DNA from: Rhizobium sp. FY34
Lineage (GTDB): Bacteria; Pseudomonadota; Alphaproteobacteria; Rhizobiales; Rhizobiaceae
NCBI RefSeq assembly: GCF_005222845.1
Contig: NZ_STFZ01000006.1
Coordinates: 271,973-335,972, forward strand
DNA length: 64,000 nucleotides
Reading direction: 5' to 3'
The position numbers were made by a program, and so were the translations under genes. The notes under the pieces are model-generated. The model ran no database searches. It was not told where the DNA came from and saw nothing but the letters and a program-made list of their open reading frames with translations. Positions 27,305 to 36,546 of the stretch are shown piece by piece. How positions within the stretch are numbered: the stretch's first letter is position 1; every line of letters begins with the position of its first letter.

Positions 27305-28519
27305 ATGGCTGGGTCAGTCCTGACAACCACATGCGCCATCGCGGGCGGTGGACCTGCCGGCATGATGCTCGGCTTGCTTCTGGCGCGCGCCGGGGTCGAT
27401 GTGACGGTGGTGGAAAAGCACAGTGATTTCCTGCGCGATTTCCGGGGCGACACCATTCACCCCTCGACGCTCGAAGTCATCCATGAACTTGGTCTCGAAG
27501 AGGCCTTCCTGAAGCTGCCGCATACGCGTGCGCCAAAGCTTTCGGCCGAAATGGGTGGCCGCACCATCACCATGGCCGATTTTTCCCGCCTGCCGGTGCG
27601 CAACAAGTTCATCGCCTTCATGCCGCAATGGGACTTTCTCGATTTTCTGTCAAAGGAAGCGTCGTGCCATCCAAATTTCCGGCTGCTGATGAGCGCCAGG
27701 GTGACCGATGTGCTGGAAGAGGGCGGCCGTGTTACGGGCCTGGCGCTCGACACATCGGACGGGCCGCTCACCCTCAAGTCCACGCTGGTGGTGGCAGCCG
27801 ATGGCCGGCATTCCATCGTGCGGGAAAAGGCGGGCCTTGAGGTTGAAAGTTTTGGCCTGCCCAGCGAGGTCGTCTGGATGAAGCTGTCGAAACAGAAGGG
27901 CGATCCGGCGGAAACAATGGGCCATGCCGGGCCGCGCCAGGGCTTTGTGCTGATTGATCGCGGCGATTACTGGCAATGCGGCTATATCGTGCGACGCGGT
28001 ACCTTTGCCGACTATCGTGCTGGCGATCTGGAGGATTTCCGCGCCAAGGTGCGTGAGGTCTCGCCATTGCCGGCTGATCGCATGGGGGAAATCGGCAGCT
28101 GGGATGATGTCAGCCTGTTGCAGGTGCGCATCGACCGGCTGAAGCAATGGTGGCGGCCGGGTTTGCTGGCGATCGGCGATGCAGCCCATGCCATGTCGCC
28201 CATCGGTGGCGTCGGCGTCAATCTTGCCATTCAGGATGCTGTTGCGGCCGGCAATATTCTGGGCAAGGCCCTGCGCGAGGGTCAGTTGACCGATGCGCAT
28301 CTTGCGGCTGTCGAAAAACGCCGCCTGTTTCCCACCAGGGCGACACAGAAGCTGCAACTGATGATGCGGTCCGGTCGTCGCAAGGATGAGGCCAGTGACG
28401 AAAAGCGCAAGGGACCGCCCGCCTTCATTCGCGGGATTGCCCGCTTTCCGCTGCTGGCGCATATTGCTGGCCGCCTCATCGGTCTTGGCTTCCGCATGGA
28501 GCATATCCGACCGGTCTGA
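27305..28519 (+). CDS. FAD-dependent monooxygenase (PheA/TfdB, UbiH-like family)
   Basis: 404 aa. The FAD-binding Rossmann motif GGGPAG is at residues 14-19; the second motif VAADGRHS lies near residue 162; the GD motif LLAIGDAAHAMSPIGGVGVN lies near residue 287. This is the full set of class A flavin hydroxylase signatures. The start follows GGAGAAG. The substrate cannot be read from the sequence, and neighbours give no pathway. UbiH-type quinone hydroxylation or aromatic catabolism are both possible. Confidence 0.85.
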   Translation: MAGSVLTTTCAIAGGGPAGMMLGLLLARAGVDVTVVEKHSDFLRDFRGDTIHPSTLEVIHELGLEEAFLKLPHTRAPKLSAEMGGRTITMADFSRLPVRNKFIAFMPQWDFLDFLSKEASCHPNFRLLMSARVTDVLEEGGRVTGLALDTSDGPLTLKSTLVVAADGRHSIVREKAGLEVESFGLPSEVVWMKLSKQKGDPAETMGHAGPRQGFVLIDRGDYWQCGYIVRRGTFADYRAGDLEDFRAKVREVSPLPADRMGEIGSWDDVSLLQVRIDRLKQWWRPGLLAIGDAAHAMSPIGGVGVNLAIQDAVAAGNILGKALREGQLTDAHLAAVEKRRLFPTRATQKLQLMMRSGRRKDEASDEKRKGPPAFIRGIARFPLLAHIAGRLIGLGFRMEHIRPV

Positions 28520-28853
28520 CGAAGCCGAAAGCCTGTGTCCGGCCTGGCTCATTCTGAGGCAGAGGCAAGGTTATGCACAGGCCGAATTGTGATTCTGGAG
28601 AATAAATGTTTCATTCTGAAACGTAGCGGATTCAAATTTTCCTTGCAAAACGCAAGCCAGTTGACTTCCTTGCGTCTCTGTTTAGTCATTTTTCCAAATT
28701 ATTTACCGCTTTCGTCGAATGACTGGAGATGCTGGGCCGAATGGTACTGCGGCACGTTGATCCGGGTCGAAGAGCATGCGGTCGGCGGAAGAAAAAAAGG
28801 GGCAATGACTGCACCCTTCTTCCGGTTTCAACATCCCTGGCAAGGAATGGACC
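28520..28853. other. intergenic region without recognised gene
   Basis: 334 bp between the monooxygenase gene and the small unknown ORF. The centre (about 28600-28710) is AT-rich compared with the surroundings and holds a TTGACT at about 28660, so it may carry the promoter of the downstream gene. No hairpin with a T-run, tRNA or ORF with a good start was seen. Confidence 0.4.
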
Positions 28854-29201
28854 ATGACGATAGAACATGTAGATGGGCATTTCATACGGGAACTTGTCGC
28901 ATCCTGTGACTGGCAGGAAGCGCTGGCTATTCCCAAAGTGTTGTTTGGCTATGTTGCTTCCGTACTCGATGAGCGAGAGCCGAGCGTCTATCTAATAGAC
29001 CTTCTTCCATCGCTGAGCGCCTCGGCGCAGGCCTTCCTCACAGGCATAGGTTCCTTCACACGTTCTCCACTTCCGGAAAGCGAAGTGGCGCGCCGGCGCA
29101 GCAAGCTGCTGGAATGCTTTGATGCCTTCATGGACGAGGCCCGCCTTAACCATGAAAGCATGCGCTTTATGGAGGCTATCCGCGCCGGCGATCGAAGTTA
29201 G
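28854..29201 (+). CDS. hypothetical protein
   Basis: 115 aa, not recognised. AAGGA lies 8 nt before the ATG. The product is predicted soluble and mainly helical, with no Cys cluster, signal peptide or membrane segment. The middle (SVYLIDLLPSLSASAQAFLTGIG) is hydrophobic but broken by polar residues. It stands alone with about 330 bp upstream and about 245 bp downstream free of genes. Confidence 0.5.
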   Translation: MTIEHVDGHFIRELVASCDWQEALAIPKVLFGYVASVLDEREPSVYLIDLLPSLSASAQAFLTGIGSFTRSPLPESEVARRRSKLLECFDAFMDEARLNHESMRFMEAIRAGDRS

Positions 29202-29446
29202 GCCATTGTTGATAGCGCTACCATTGGTGGCTGGCTTTGCGGTGTTACCTACCTGCTGCGCCCTTGCCAAGCGCGCATGGCTTTCCCACATGCACGATGC
29301 TTCCGGCTTGAGCGCGATGAAACACGCGGCGGGCTGAGTGTCGCAAACCTTCGCCCTTGGGAAACCTTCCGTGCCGATCAAGCCCTGTTTACCTGCTGCG
29401 CCTGTTCTGCCACCTCCTGCCTGTCTGCTGCACCCGATTGTCTTAC

Positions 29447-30082
29447 ATGCGCAGTGAAGTGGAAAGAGGTCTGGCACCCATCCTGTTGGGATTGCCGGAA
29501 CAGTTCGGCCAAGGGCCGGCGACGCTTGGCAGACTGCTGTCCGTGCTGGGGGAAAAGGCAACCGCGCTGGTGCTGTTGTTTTTTTCGATCCCCGCCATCA
29601 TCCCGACACCAGGTCTGCCGGCCGGCATGGTCTTTGGTACGGCGCTCGCACTTTTGTCGATCCAGCTTGTCATCGGTGCCGATCGATTTCTTCTGCCTGA
29701 CAGGCTTGCGCAGGTGAAGGTGCCGCAGGCTCTGCTTGTGGCCATGGCCGTTCGCCTTGGTCCGAAGCTTGCCTGGCTGGAAACCTGGTTGCGGCCACGC
29801 TGGCATGTCTTTTGCGGGCCGGTTTCGTTCCGCCTTCTCGGTGCCATCATTTTCGTGATGTCCGTGCTGATTGCGCTGCCCATTCCCTTCGGCAATATTC
29901 TGCCGGGCCTGTCGATCTTCTTCATTGCGCTCGGCCTTGCGCAACGCGACGGCATGGCGGTGGCCGGCGGTCTTTTGCTTGCAGTTGCAGCGCTGGCCTT
30001 TACCGGCTTCATATTTCTGGGGGGCTGGTGGCTGATCAGCGACTGGATGGGCTGGAATATTGCGTCTGCTCCCATGCCGTGA
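29447..30082 (+). CDS. exoD: ExoD-family integral membrane protein
   Basis: 211 aa from an ATG at 29447. The N-terminal cytoplasmic stretch (LGEKATALVLLFFSIPAIIPTPGLPAGMVFG, about residues 35-66) is the conserved ExoD signature. Further membrane segments lie around residues 75-90, 135-160 and 180-205. S. meliloti exoD mutants are altered in exopolysaccharide production and alkali tolerance; the molecular function is not known. An earlier in-frame ATG (29357) would add a Cys-rich stretch not found in the family. Confidence 0.85.
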   Translation: MRSEVERGLAPILLGLPEQFGQGPATLGRLLSVLGEKATALVLLFFSIPAIIPTPGLPAGMVFGTALALLSIQLVIGADRFLLPDRLAQVKVPQALLVAMAVRLGPKLAWLETWLRPRWHVFCGPVSFRLLGAIIFVMSVLIALPIPFGNILPGLSIFFIALGLAQRDGMAVAGGLLLAVAALAFTGFIFLGGWWLISDWMGWNIASAPMP

Positions 30083-30108
30083 TCCTGGGAGATGCGGGGC
30101 TTGCGGGT

Positions 30109-31458
30109 TCAATCGGGCACGAAGCGTGGCAGGGATAGCGTCACCAGTCCGCCACGCCTGCCATTGCCCAAGTCGATCGTGCCGCCCTGCGCCTCGACAA
30201 GTGTGCGTGCAACGGCAAGGCCAAGGCCGGCGCCGCCGGTGGCACGTGCCCGAGACGGTTCGGCGCGCACGAAAGGTTCGAGCAGCAATTCCTCATTGCC
30301 TTGCACAAATCCCGGTCCATTATCCTCGATCATGACCCGGATCGTCTGCTCATCAGCTGTCAGGCTTACATGGGCGAATTGTCCATACTTCACTGCATTG
30401 TCGATGATATTGCCGATCATCCGGCGCAGCGCCAGGCGGTCGCCGATAATCCAGGCCTCACCCCGGCAGTGGATCGCTTCCAGCCTGGCCGGCAGGTCGG
30501 CGCGGCAGAGATCCGCCATTTCACTGCGCAACAGGTCGGCGATGTCCAGCATTTCCTCGTCAAGCGCGCCGACGCCTGCACGCGAGGTGAGGAGCGCATT
30601 GTCGAGGAGGTCGATCATGTCGTTGATATCGGCAGTGGCGCGTTCGCGTTCGTTGGCATCGGGAAGCCGTTCAAGCCGCAGGCGCAATCGTGTCGCAAAG
30701 CTGCGCACATCGTGCTGAATGCCGCCAAACAGGGCCATGCGGGATCGCGTCATCACCCGCAACCGGCTCTGCAATTGCTCGAAAGCGCGGATCAGCGCGC
30801 GAATTTCCGGTGTCGTGGAGCGAATGACCGGCAGCGGCACCAGTTCACCGGAGGGATCGATTGCATCCAATGCCTTGGCCAGCCGCGTCAGCGGGCGGAT
30901 TTCCCGGTGCAGCATCACGAAGGCGACGAAGGCAAACAGAGTGCCGAACAGGCCGCCGCCAACGCCGGCGGGAAGGCCAAAGAACATCACGATAAAGGGC
31001 GTGCGTGCCGAAATGACGAGCACCTGGTCGCCACCCATGGCAATGACAAACACCAGCGGTCGGGCGGTTTGCCGCAGCGAACGCGAGCGCATCATGCCGT
31101 CTGTCGTGTCAACGTTATGCACCGACAGAAGCCGCTCGCCGATCGCTGCGCGATAGGCTGAAAAATCCGCGTCATCGCGCAATTCCTCGGCGGGCCGTGG
31201 CTGGTCTTTGCCCGGCAGAAGCGCAACGGACAGGATGACGGAGTCGAGTGCGTGCAGCACTTGCGGTCTCTGGCTTGCAGGGGTCGCATCCACGAGCTCG
31301 ACAATCGCAGTCAATTGGCCGGTCGGCAGACGCGTTTCGATCTGCGACAGGTCATTGGACCAGTAGAAAAAGGAAATCAACACAAGCCATAGGCCGAGCA
31401 GCGCGCTTGAGCCAATCGCAAAGAAGCGTGCCGGAAGTCCAAACCCCACCTCTATCAT
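30109..31458 (-). CDS. sensor histidine kinase
   Basis: 449 aa inner-membrane kinase. Transmembrane helices are at about residues 12-32 and 160-183, with a periplasmic sensor domain between them. A HAMP-like linker follows. The HisKA box reads GGIQHDVRSFATRLRLRLERL with the phospho-acceptor His near residue 249 (HD rather than the common HE). The HATPase_c domain has N box NIIDNAVKYG, G1 EDNGPGF and G2 GGAGLGLAVART. It is 45 nt downstream of its response regulator on the same strand. The signal is unknown. Confidence 0.88.
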   Translation of the reverse strand: MIEVGFGLPARFFAIGSSALLGLWLVLISFFYWSNDLSQIETRLPTGQLTAIVELVDATPASQRPQVLHALDSVILSVALLPGKDQPRPAEELRDDADFSAYRAAIGERLLSVHNVDTTDGMMRSRSLRQTARPLVFVIAMGGDQVLVISARTPFIVMFFGLPAGVGGGLFGTLFAFVAFVMLHREIRPLTRLAKALDAIDPSGELVPLPVIRSTTPEIRALIRAFEQLQSRLRVMTRSRMALFGGIQHDVRSFATRLRLRLERLPDANERERATADINDMIDLLDNALLTSRAGVGALDEEMLDIADLLRSEMADLCRADLPARLEAIHCRGEAWIIGDRLALRRMIGNIIDNAVKYGQFAHVSLTADEQTIRVMIEDNGPGFVQGNEELLLEPFVRAEPSRARATGGAGLGLAVARTLVEAQGGTIDLGNGRRGGLVTLSLPRFVPD

Positions 31459-31503
31459 ACTCCTGCTTGCTTATTCGGAAGCCTGAATGTCGGAATCGAA
31501 CCA

Positions 31504-32235
31504 CTAGGGTACCTGCCGGACGGGCACGGTCAGAAGATAACCGCCGTTGCGGATCGTATTGATGAGGTTGCAGCCGGGGTCCAGCGCATCGAGCTTCTTG
31601 CGCAGCCGCGATACCAGGATATCGACCGTGCGATCGAAGGGGTCGGCGCTGCGCCCATGGATCCAATCGAGGATCTGGTCGCGCGACAAAACGCGGCGGG
31701 GCCTCAGCACGAAACAGGAGAGCAGCTCGAATTCCGCGTTGGTCAGTGGCACGATCTCACCGGCATCGGTTGTCAGCTGATGGGCTTCCAGATCAACAAT
31801 GAAGCGGTCAAAGGCGAAGCGGCGCGTTAGCGTCGCAACCGGTTTTGCAGAGGCACGACGTACAAGCGCGCGAATCCGCGCCAGAAGTTCGCGCGGCCCG
31901 AACGGTTTCACCACATAATCATCGGCGCCGATTTCCAGGCCGACGACGCGGTCCACCTCTTCGCCCTTGGCCGTCAGCATCAGGATCGGCAAGTCGCTTG
32001 CCGCCCGAAGGCGCCGGCAGATGGACAAGCCATCCTCGCCGGGCAGCATCAAATCCAGCACGACGAGATCGGGCTGCAGCCGCTCCAGCGCCCGGTCCAT
32101 ATCGCGTCCATCTTCGGCAAGTTCGACGACAAAACCTTCGCGACCTAGAAAATCGGCGACAAGGCGGCGAATTTCCGGGTCATCGTCTACGATGAGGATC
32201 GTCTTGGCATCTGGTTCCATGGTGGGAGGAGACAT
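31504..32235 (-). CDS. OmpR-type response regulator
   Basis: 243 aa. The receiver domain has the acidic pocket DDD (17-19), the phosphorylated Asp61 in VVLDLMLPG, the Thr of MLTAKG and the Lys of VVKPFG. A C-terminal winged helix (Trans_reg_C) carries LTNAEFELLSCFVLRPRRVLSRDQI and RTVDILVSRLRKKL. It is transcribed ahead of the histidine kinase. The start could equally be the ATG at 32220; neither has a good Shine-Dalgarno. Confidence 0.9.
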   Translation of the reverse strand: MSPPTMEPDAKTILIVDDDPEIRRLVADFLGREGFVVELAEDGRDMDRALERLQPDLVVLDLMLPGEDGLSICRRLRAASDLPILMLTAKGEEVDRVVGLEIGADDYVVKPFGPRELLARIRALVRRASAKPVATLTRRFAFDRFIVDLEAHQLTTDAGEIVPLTNAEFELLSCFVLRPRRVLSRDQILDWIHGRSADPFDRTVDILVSRLRKKLDALDPGCNLINTIRNGGYLLTVPVRQVP

Positions 32236-32803
32236 TTCGCAGCCGGAAAATCAATAGAAAACGGGAGATGCTACAAAATGTTACAAATAGGCAATCACAT
32301 TCAACATCATGACATGCGCCGTTCAATCGGCAGCAAACATCGGCCTTCACTCTGACATTACTGGTGAACGGGAATTGCTGGTGGCGGAAGGTTCATAAAG
32401 CCCTTGGGGGTGCCGGAACCGACCAAATCCAACCTTTTCGCCGGCATTGCACCCCCCTCTCATTGCGGAGGCCGCGACCTTCTATAAGGCAATGATGGGG
32501 TCAGCAACCGTAGTGTACCAGGGCCGCACCCCCACGGGCCGAGATGGCAGCACTTCCGGCAGAAATGGCAGCATTACGCGATGGTGCCCCACGCCCGGCG
32601 GACTAAATCCCCATCCCATCCGCCGGGCGTTCCCTCATTGTGGCGGGCCGGCGGCCCGCTCTCGGCGCTTGCGGTGCGCGACAACATCCAGGTCGGATAC
32701 AAATCGATACAAAACACAACGTTGGCGAAAAGCTGTAGCCATGCGCGAGGCTCAGTCTTTGTCCATGCCGCCGAAAGGGCGGCAAGCCCATATGGAGGCA
32801 AAC
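32236..32803. other. 568-bp intergenic region with two strong hairpins
   Basis: The region separates the divergent two-component operon and the SH3-protein gene. No convincing gene is present: an in-frame extension of the SH3 ORF to 32447 lacks a ribosome site. It contains two GC-rich hairpins (32592-32629 and 32643-32659) and a short direct repeat ATGGCAGCA at about 32543 and 32562. Promoters for both flanking genes must lie here. Confidence 0.5.
32592..32659. repeat. paired palindromes upstream of the SH3-protein gene
   Basis: Hairpin 1: perfect 11-bp arms CGCCCGGCGGA (32592-32602) and TCCGCCGGGCG (32619-32629) with a 16-nt loop. Hairpin 2: perfect 8-bp arms GCGGGCCG/CGGCCCGC around one G (32643-32659). 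Together they look like a REP-like or structured non-coding unit rather than a terminator, as no T-run follows. Confidence 0.6.
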
Positions 32804-33490
32804 ATGCTGAAAAGACTACTGATTGCGCTTGCGCTTATGGCCGCTGGCCTATCCACTGCAACGGCTGCGACCGTTGCCGTATCGACTGGAAACGTCAATC
32901 TTCGTGCCGGTCCCTCAACAGCCTATCCCGTCGTCACCACGGTGCCGGTCGGCATGCGCATCGTCACGCACGGCTGCCTTGCCGGCTATAGCTGGTGCGA
33001 TATCGCCTTCGGCCCCTATCGCGGCTGGGTTTCGGCGAACTATATCCAGGTCGTCTTCAATGGTGCCCCTGTCGTTCTCTCTGCGCCGGTTGCCACGTCC
33101 GTTGGCATCACCGTCGTCGCCTTCAACCAGGCCTATTGGAACAATTATTACCGGGCCTATCCCTGGTACGGCTCCTGGAACACCTATTATGGCGCCTATC
33201 CGGCTGGTGCACCGGCACGGATCGATTCCTATGGCCGGTCTGTCACCTGCGCCAATGGCAATTGTGCTGCTTCAAGCAGCGCAACGGGCATTTATGGCGG
33301 GGCAACCAGTCAGAACCGCAGTTGCTCAGGCGGCGAATGTACATCGACGCGCAACAGTATCGGCCCCTATGGCAATTCCATGTCGCGGGTCAGAACCTGC
33401 AGCGCCAATGATTTTTCCTGCGATGTAACCCGTACCGGTCCGCGTGGTGGCATGGTGAGCGGTACGCGCACGTTCGAGCGCTGGAACTGA
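32804..33490 (+). CDS. secreted bacterial SH3-domain protein
   Basis: 228 aa with TGGAGG upstream of the ATG. A signal peptide (residues 1-21, cleavage after ATA) precedes an SH3b domain (about residues 24-80: VNLRAGPSTAYPVVTTVPVG and GWVSANYIQV). The rest is low-complexity, Tyr/Trp/Asn-rich and then Ser/Asn/Gly-rich with paired Cys (CANGNC, CSGGEC, CSANDFSC). Periplasmic or surface location is likely; SH3b domains often bind peptidoglycan. The tail resembles other rhizobial exported proteins of unknown function. Confidence 0.8.
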   Translation: MLKRLLIALALMAAGLSTATAATVAVSTGNVNLRAGPSTAYPVVTTVPVGMRIVTHGCLAGYSWCDIAFGPYRGWVSANYIQVVFNGAPVVLSAPVATSVGITVVAFNQAYWNNYYRAYPWYGSWNTYYGAYPAGAPARIDSYGRSVTCANGNCAASSSATGIYGGATSQNRSCSGGECTSTRNSIGPYGNSMSRVRTCSANDFSCDVTRTGPRGGMVSGTRTFERWN

Positions 33491-33508
33491 TTGAGGCAAC
33501 GATTGCAT

Positions 33509-33527
33509 GGCCCGCCTTTGGCGGGCC
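33509..33527 (+). terminator. hairpin after the SH3-protein gene
   Basis: Perfect 8-bp stem GGCCCGCC/GGCGGGCC with loop TTT, 18 nt after the stop. It lacks a T-run, so it may be a weak or factor-assisted terminator. It marks the last clearly chromosomal sequence before the transposon's left end. Confidence 0.6.
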
Positions 33528-33537
33528 TGCGACATGG

Positions 33538-33646
33538 GACGGTTTAATTGGTTTGTCCCTGACCCGCGCCAGTATCATTGATTTCATTGCGCTTTTTCAG
33601 GGTGATCAAGTAAATGTGTCCCTGACGCTTTAATTGCTATGTCCCC
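33538..33646 (+). repeat. transposon left end: three TnsB-type sites, widely spaced
   Basis: TGTCCC cores start at 33554, 33617 and 33640, giving spacings of 63 and 23 bp. Sites 1 and 3 share the upstream text GACG(G/C)TTTAATTG; site 2 reads TAAATGTGTCCCTG. The third site has a 31-bp near-match (TGTCCCTGACGCTTTAAT onward) to the inner pair of the right end. The wide first gap is like the Tn7 left end. Confidence 0.85.
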
Positions 33647-33673
33647 GGAGGGCGTCTCCTGGCCGCTGGCCAA

Positions 33674-33699
33674 TAAAAAAGGCCCCGAAACCGGAGCCT
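33674..33699 (-). terminator. terminator of the tns operon
   Basis: On the minus strand GGCTCCG-GTTT-CGGGGCC (7-bp stem, one T-G pair) runs into TTTTTT, about 30 nt after the tniQ stop. It closes the operon before the left end of the element. Confidence 0.8.
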
Positions 33700-33726
33700 T
33701 TGAAACGTCGAATGTTGGTAATGATG

Positions 33727-35547
33727 CTAGGCCGCCTGCGGCTCGAAAGTGAACTTGTCCAAGTCGCGCCGCCAATAATATCGTCCTGACCGTTTCGCTG
33801 GATCGAAGCTGGGCTCGGCACCCAATTGCTCCATTCGGTGTACGACGATGTCGGCGCGGGTGCCGTAGATGGCGGCAATGTCCGCCACGGAGATATGCAG
33901 ACTCTGAAAAGTCTCAAGCGTTTTCGGTTCGATGAACGACTGCATTCGACGTGTCGCGGGATTCAGTTTCTCGACCGCTGCAAGCATGCCGCTCGCGACC
34001 AGCGGATAGACCTTGGCCTGCGTTGTCTTCAATACAGCGGCGGCCTCTTTGATGGCCAGCAGTTCGGTCCCGATCGCCTGCTTGGTCACGAGCCGCCTCG
34101 TCTCCTGAGCTTCTTTCAAGTTCACCAGGAGGTGTGGAAACGTAAAGCTGTCATCGGTTCGAGCGATATCATGAAGCTGGCCATCCAGGACCATCTCGAC
34201 CAACTCCCGAAGCTGGCAGTTGCACCGATGGGCGGCATTCACAATTGGCAGATAGTCCTCGAGATCGATCTCGATCTTCGATCGTTCGAACAGGCGCGTC
34301 TGAAAATCAGTCAGGTCCTGCTTCCTGATCCGGGTGTAGATGCGAAGGTCCCCGCGATCAGTTTCCACCCGTGGCAGAAGACCGGCATCAATGATCTCGT
34401 GAAGTCTCGGCCCGTTCAAATCCAGGATGGCAGTGGCCTCGGTAAGAGACAGAGTGTCACGTGCGGCTTCAAGGATTGGCCTCGCCAGCTCCGCGTCGAA
34501 CGAAGGCTTCATCTTGGTTTCCACCTCGGGCTCCAGTAGACCGGCTTTCGTCATGAGTTCTGTGACTCGTGGCTCCATCAAATCGTACTCCACGCTCGCC
34601 GACCGCACGGTGTGACGGTAGCGCTTGCGGGTAGGCAGAATACAGATATCGCCTTCTCCCAAAGGCATTGTCCTTTCCGCCAAGTCTTGAAATAGCTCGA
34701 TGAGGGTCGCGTAGGCGGGGGCGTCGAGATTGCGCCGAAGCCATCTCGGAATTGGTTCCATGGGCGCGGACTCATCCTCCAGCGCGGCGCTTTCTCCGAG
34801 CACAAGCTCCGACACCACTGATCGAATATGGGCTTCGCCCAGCTTTACGGCGTCAAACCCGCGCTCTGAATCGTCAAGCCAGTCTGGGCCGCGATAGCGA
34901 CGCAGGAAGCGGCCGAAGTATTTCGACAGCCCTGCGACGACATAGGCCTCGAAGCTGTCGAGGAAAGGATTGGAGACCTCACCTCGAATTCTCCCGATCA
35001 GGTAGCGGTCCAATTCCCTCGGCGCGCCGTTACCCTCGGCCCTGTTGTCTTCGGAAAGCAGATGCTCGTTGGAGCGGACAAATTGGGTGAAGTCATCCTC
35101 GTTGTTTTCGCGTGCGACTTCGGTGATCAATGTGTCGTGGATCGGGCATGTCTCGATCGCTCTCGTTTCCCACCAGGCCCGGACATACGGACGCGAGAAC
35201 TTGCGTCCCGTGCCAAACCGAAAGTCGTCCTGAATGCACCGTGTGCAGAACCGGTGCGCGTTGCCGCGGCGGTGGTCCCTGCCGAAAAGCGCATTCCCGA
35301 GTGCGAAGCCCAGCCGATCGTCAGCATTCCGGATCGCGAACTTGGCCAAACGTTCGCGGTCCTCTCCGGACCAGGCTTCCAGAAAGGCCATCGCCTCGGC
35401 GCTACCGCGGGCGATCGAGAGAGCGGTCGTTTCGGTGCAATCGAGGAAGGCTCCCATGGAGGGGTAGCCGTTCGCCGCAGCGAGGCGGGAAACGAAACCA
35501 AGCGGCGTTTCGTCGTCGTGAAACGGGACAGAGACAGGGAGCTTCAT
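33727..35547 (-). CDS. tniQ: TniQ/TnsD-like target-selection protein
   Basis: 606 aa. The N-terminal TniQ domain (residues 1-165) begins DDETPLGFVSRLAAANG and has a zinc site C101-x2-C104 ... C134-x2-H137. About 440 more residues follow, with several helix-turn-helix-like segments (for example TLSLTEATAILDLNGPRLHEIIDAG and LLAIKEAAAVLKTTQAKVYPLVASG). This length fits a TnsD-like site-specific DNA binder rather than the short TniQ of CRISPR-guided elements. Its ATG overlaps the tnsC stop (ATGA). Given the insertion site, the likely target is the 3' part of tRNA-Arg(CCU); that is inference. Confidence 0.85.
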   Translation of the reverse strand: MKLPVSVPFHDDETPLGFVSRLAAANGYPSMGAFLDCTETTALSIARGSAEAMAFLEAWSGEDRERLAKFAIRNADDRLGFALGNALFGRDHRRGNAHRFCTRCIQDDFRFGTGRKFSRPYVRAWWETRAIETCPIHDTLITEVARENNEDDFTQFVRSNEHLLSEDNRAEGNGAPRELDRYLIGRIRGEVSNPFLDSFEAYVVAGLSKYFGRFLRRYRGPDWLDDSERGFDAVKLGEAHIRSVVSELVLGESAALEDESAPMEPIPRWLRRNLDAPAYATLIELFQDLAERTMPLGEGDICILPTRKRYRHTVRSASVEYDLMEPRVTELMTKAGLLEPEVETKMKPSFDAELARPILEAARDTLSLTEATAILDLNGPRLHEIIDAGLLPRVETDRGDLRIYTRIRKQDLTDFQTRLFERSKIEIDLEDYLPIVNAAHRCNCQLRELVEMVLDGQLHDIARTDDSFTFPHLLVNLKEAQETRRLVTKQAIGTELLAIKEAAAVLKTTQAKVYPLVASGMLAAVEKLNPATRRMQSFIEPKTLETFQSLHISVADIAAIYGTRADIVVHRMEQLGAEPSFDPAKRSGRYYWRRDLDKFTFEPQAA

Positions 35548-36545
35548 CGGGACTTTCCTTTCCTGCGCGGGGTTGTTTCGGGAGCGAGGTCTGCAAGCGC
35601 GTGGTCTGGTACCAGGTCACGCCAACGGGAGGCGCTGAAGAGGTTGTCACGGGGCATGCAACCCGTGTCACGCTCGTAGTTGCGGGCGAAATCCTTGATC
35701 GAGACAGATTTGCGGCCCCGTTCAAGGGCTCGAAAACAGGCCTCCTGCACCATCGCGATGATCGATCCGAATGCACCATTGCCCCCGCGGCAAAGCCTTT
35801 CGGGGAAATCTTCATCAAGAAGTTCTGCCGACAAGGACAAGTCGCATCCTTCGGTCGCCACCTTCCTGAGGATGTTCCCGATCCACTGTGCATCCGCCGG
35901 GCAGCTGAGGGCCTCGTACCGCAGGACACGGGAGCGGTTCGCAAGCTGGGGGTCACCCCTCAGCAATGCGGCTAGCTCGGGAACGCCGGAATAGATCGTG
36001 TGCAACGGCCAGTCGCCGATCTGGACGAGACTCTTGAGTGTATCCTGGACGTGGCGGATCGCGGCCGGCGTGTTGTGTCGCATGACATGTTGCATCTCGT
36101 CCACGTGGAGGTACTTGATCCCACGCTCGCGAAGCTGTGACTTGAGGACATTGAAGATTGCGTCTTCCGTCATGCGTTTCCGAGTTGGCAACCCCATCGT
36201 CTCGAGGATCGTGATCGCCAGCGCCTTAGTGTTGCAAGGCCGAGGCGCATCGATGCTCAGGACAGGCGACACGGTCTCCCCGTATTCGTTTCGGTAGGGA
36301 CGAAATTCCGGCATCGTCGCGAAATGATACTGGAGCGATCGGGTCTTTCCGCTTCCGGACTCCCCGATCACGAAAAGGGCGCGCCGCTTGGAGCCGACGC
36401 CGAACTCGCAATCTTCGACGTTGACGGTCATCTCCCGCAGATATGACGCCAGCTTCGTATCGCGACCGGTCGTCAGATAGTCGGCGCGAATCCTGGCCTT
36501 GATGGCGGCGAACTCGGCCGTCTCGATGTGATTGGTGTCGGTCAT
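35544..36545 (-). CDS. tnsC: TnsC/TniB AAA+ transposition regulator
   Basis: 333 aa. Walker A is GESGSGKT (residues 61-68) and Walker B IKYLHVDE (143-150), in a TniB-type AAA+ domain; sensor-type text HTIYSGVPELAALL follows. TnsC links the target-bound TniQ/TnsD to the transposase and enforces target choice by ATP-dependent filament or ring formation. It starts 1 nt after the tnsB stop and its own stop overlaps tniQ, so tnsB-tnsC-tniQ is tightly coupled. Its short C-terminus is basic (RRKGKSR). Confidence 0.92.
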   Translation of the reverse strand: MTDTNHIETAEFAAIKARIRADYLTTGRDTKLASYLREMTVNVEDCEFGVGSKRRALFVIGESGSGKTRSLQYHFATMPEFRPYRNEYGETVSPVLSIDAPRPCNTKALAITILETMGLPTRKRMTEDAIFNVLKSQLRERGIKYLHVDEMQHVMRHNTPAAIRHVQDTLKSLVQIGDWPLHTIYSGVPELAALLRGDPQLANRSRVLRYEALSCPADAQWIGNILRKVATEGCDLSLSAELLDEDFPERLCRGGNGAFGSIIAMVQEACFRALERGRKSVSIKDFARNYERDTGCMPRDNLFSASRWRDLVPDHALADLAPETTPRRKGKSR

Positions 36546-36546
36546 G

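Noticed and set aside
32447..32803. 119-codon N-terminal extension of the SH3 protein
   Set aside because: It would bury the signal peptide and crosses two strong hairpins; the ATG at 32804 has TGGAGG.
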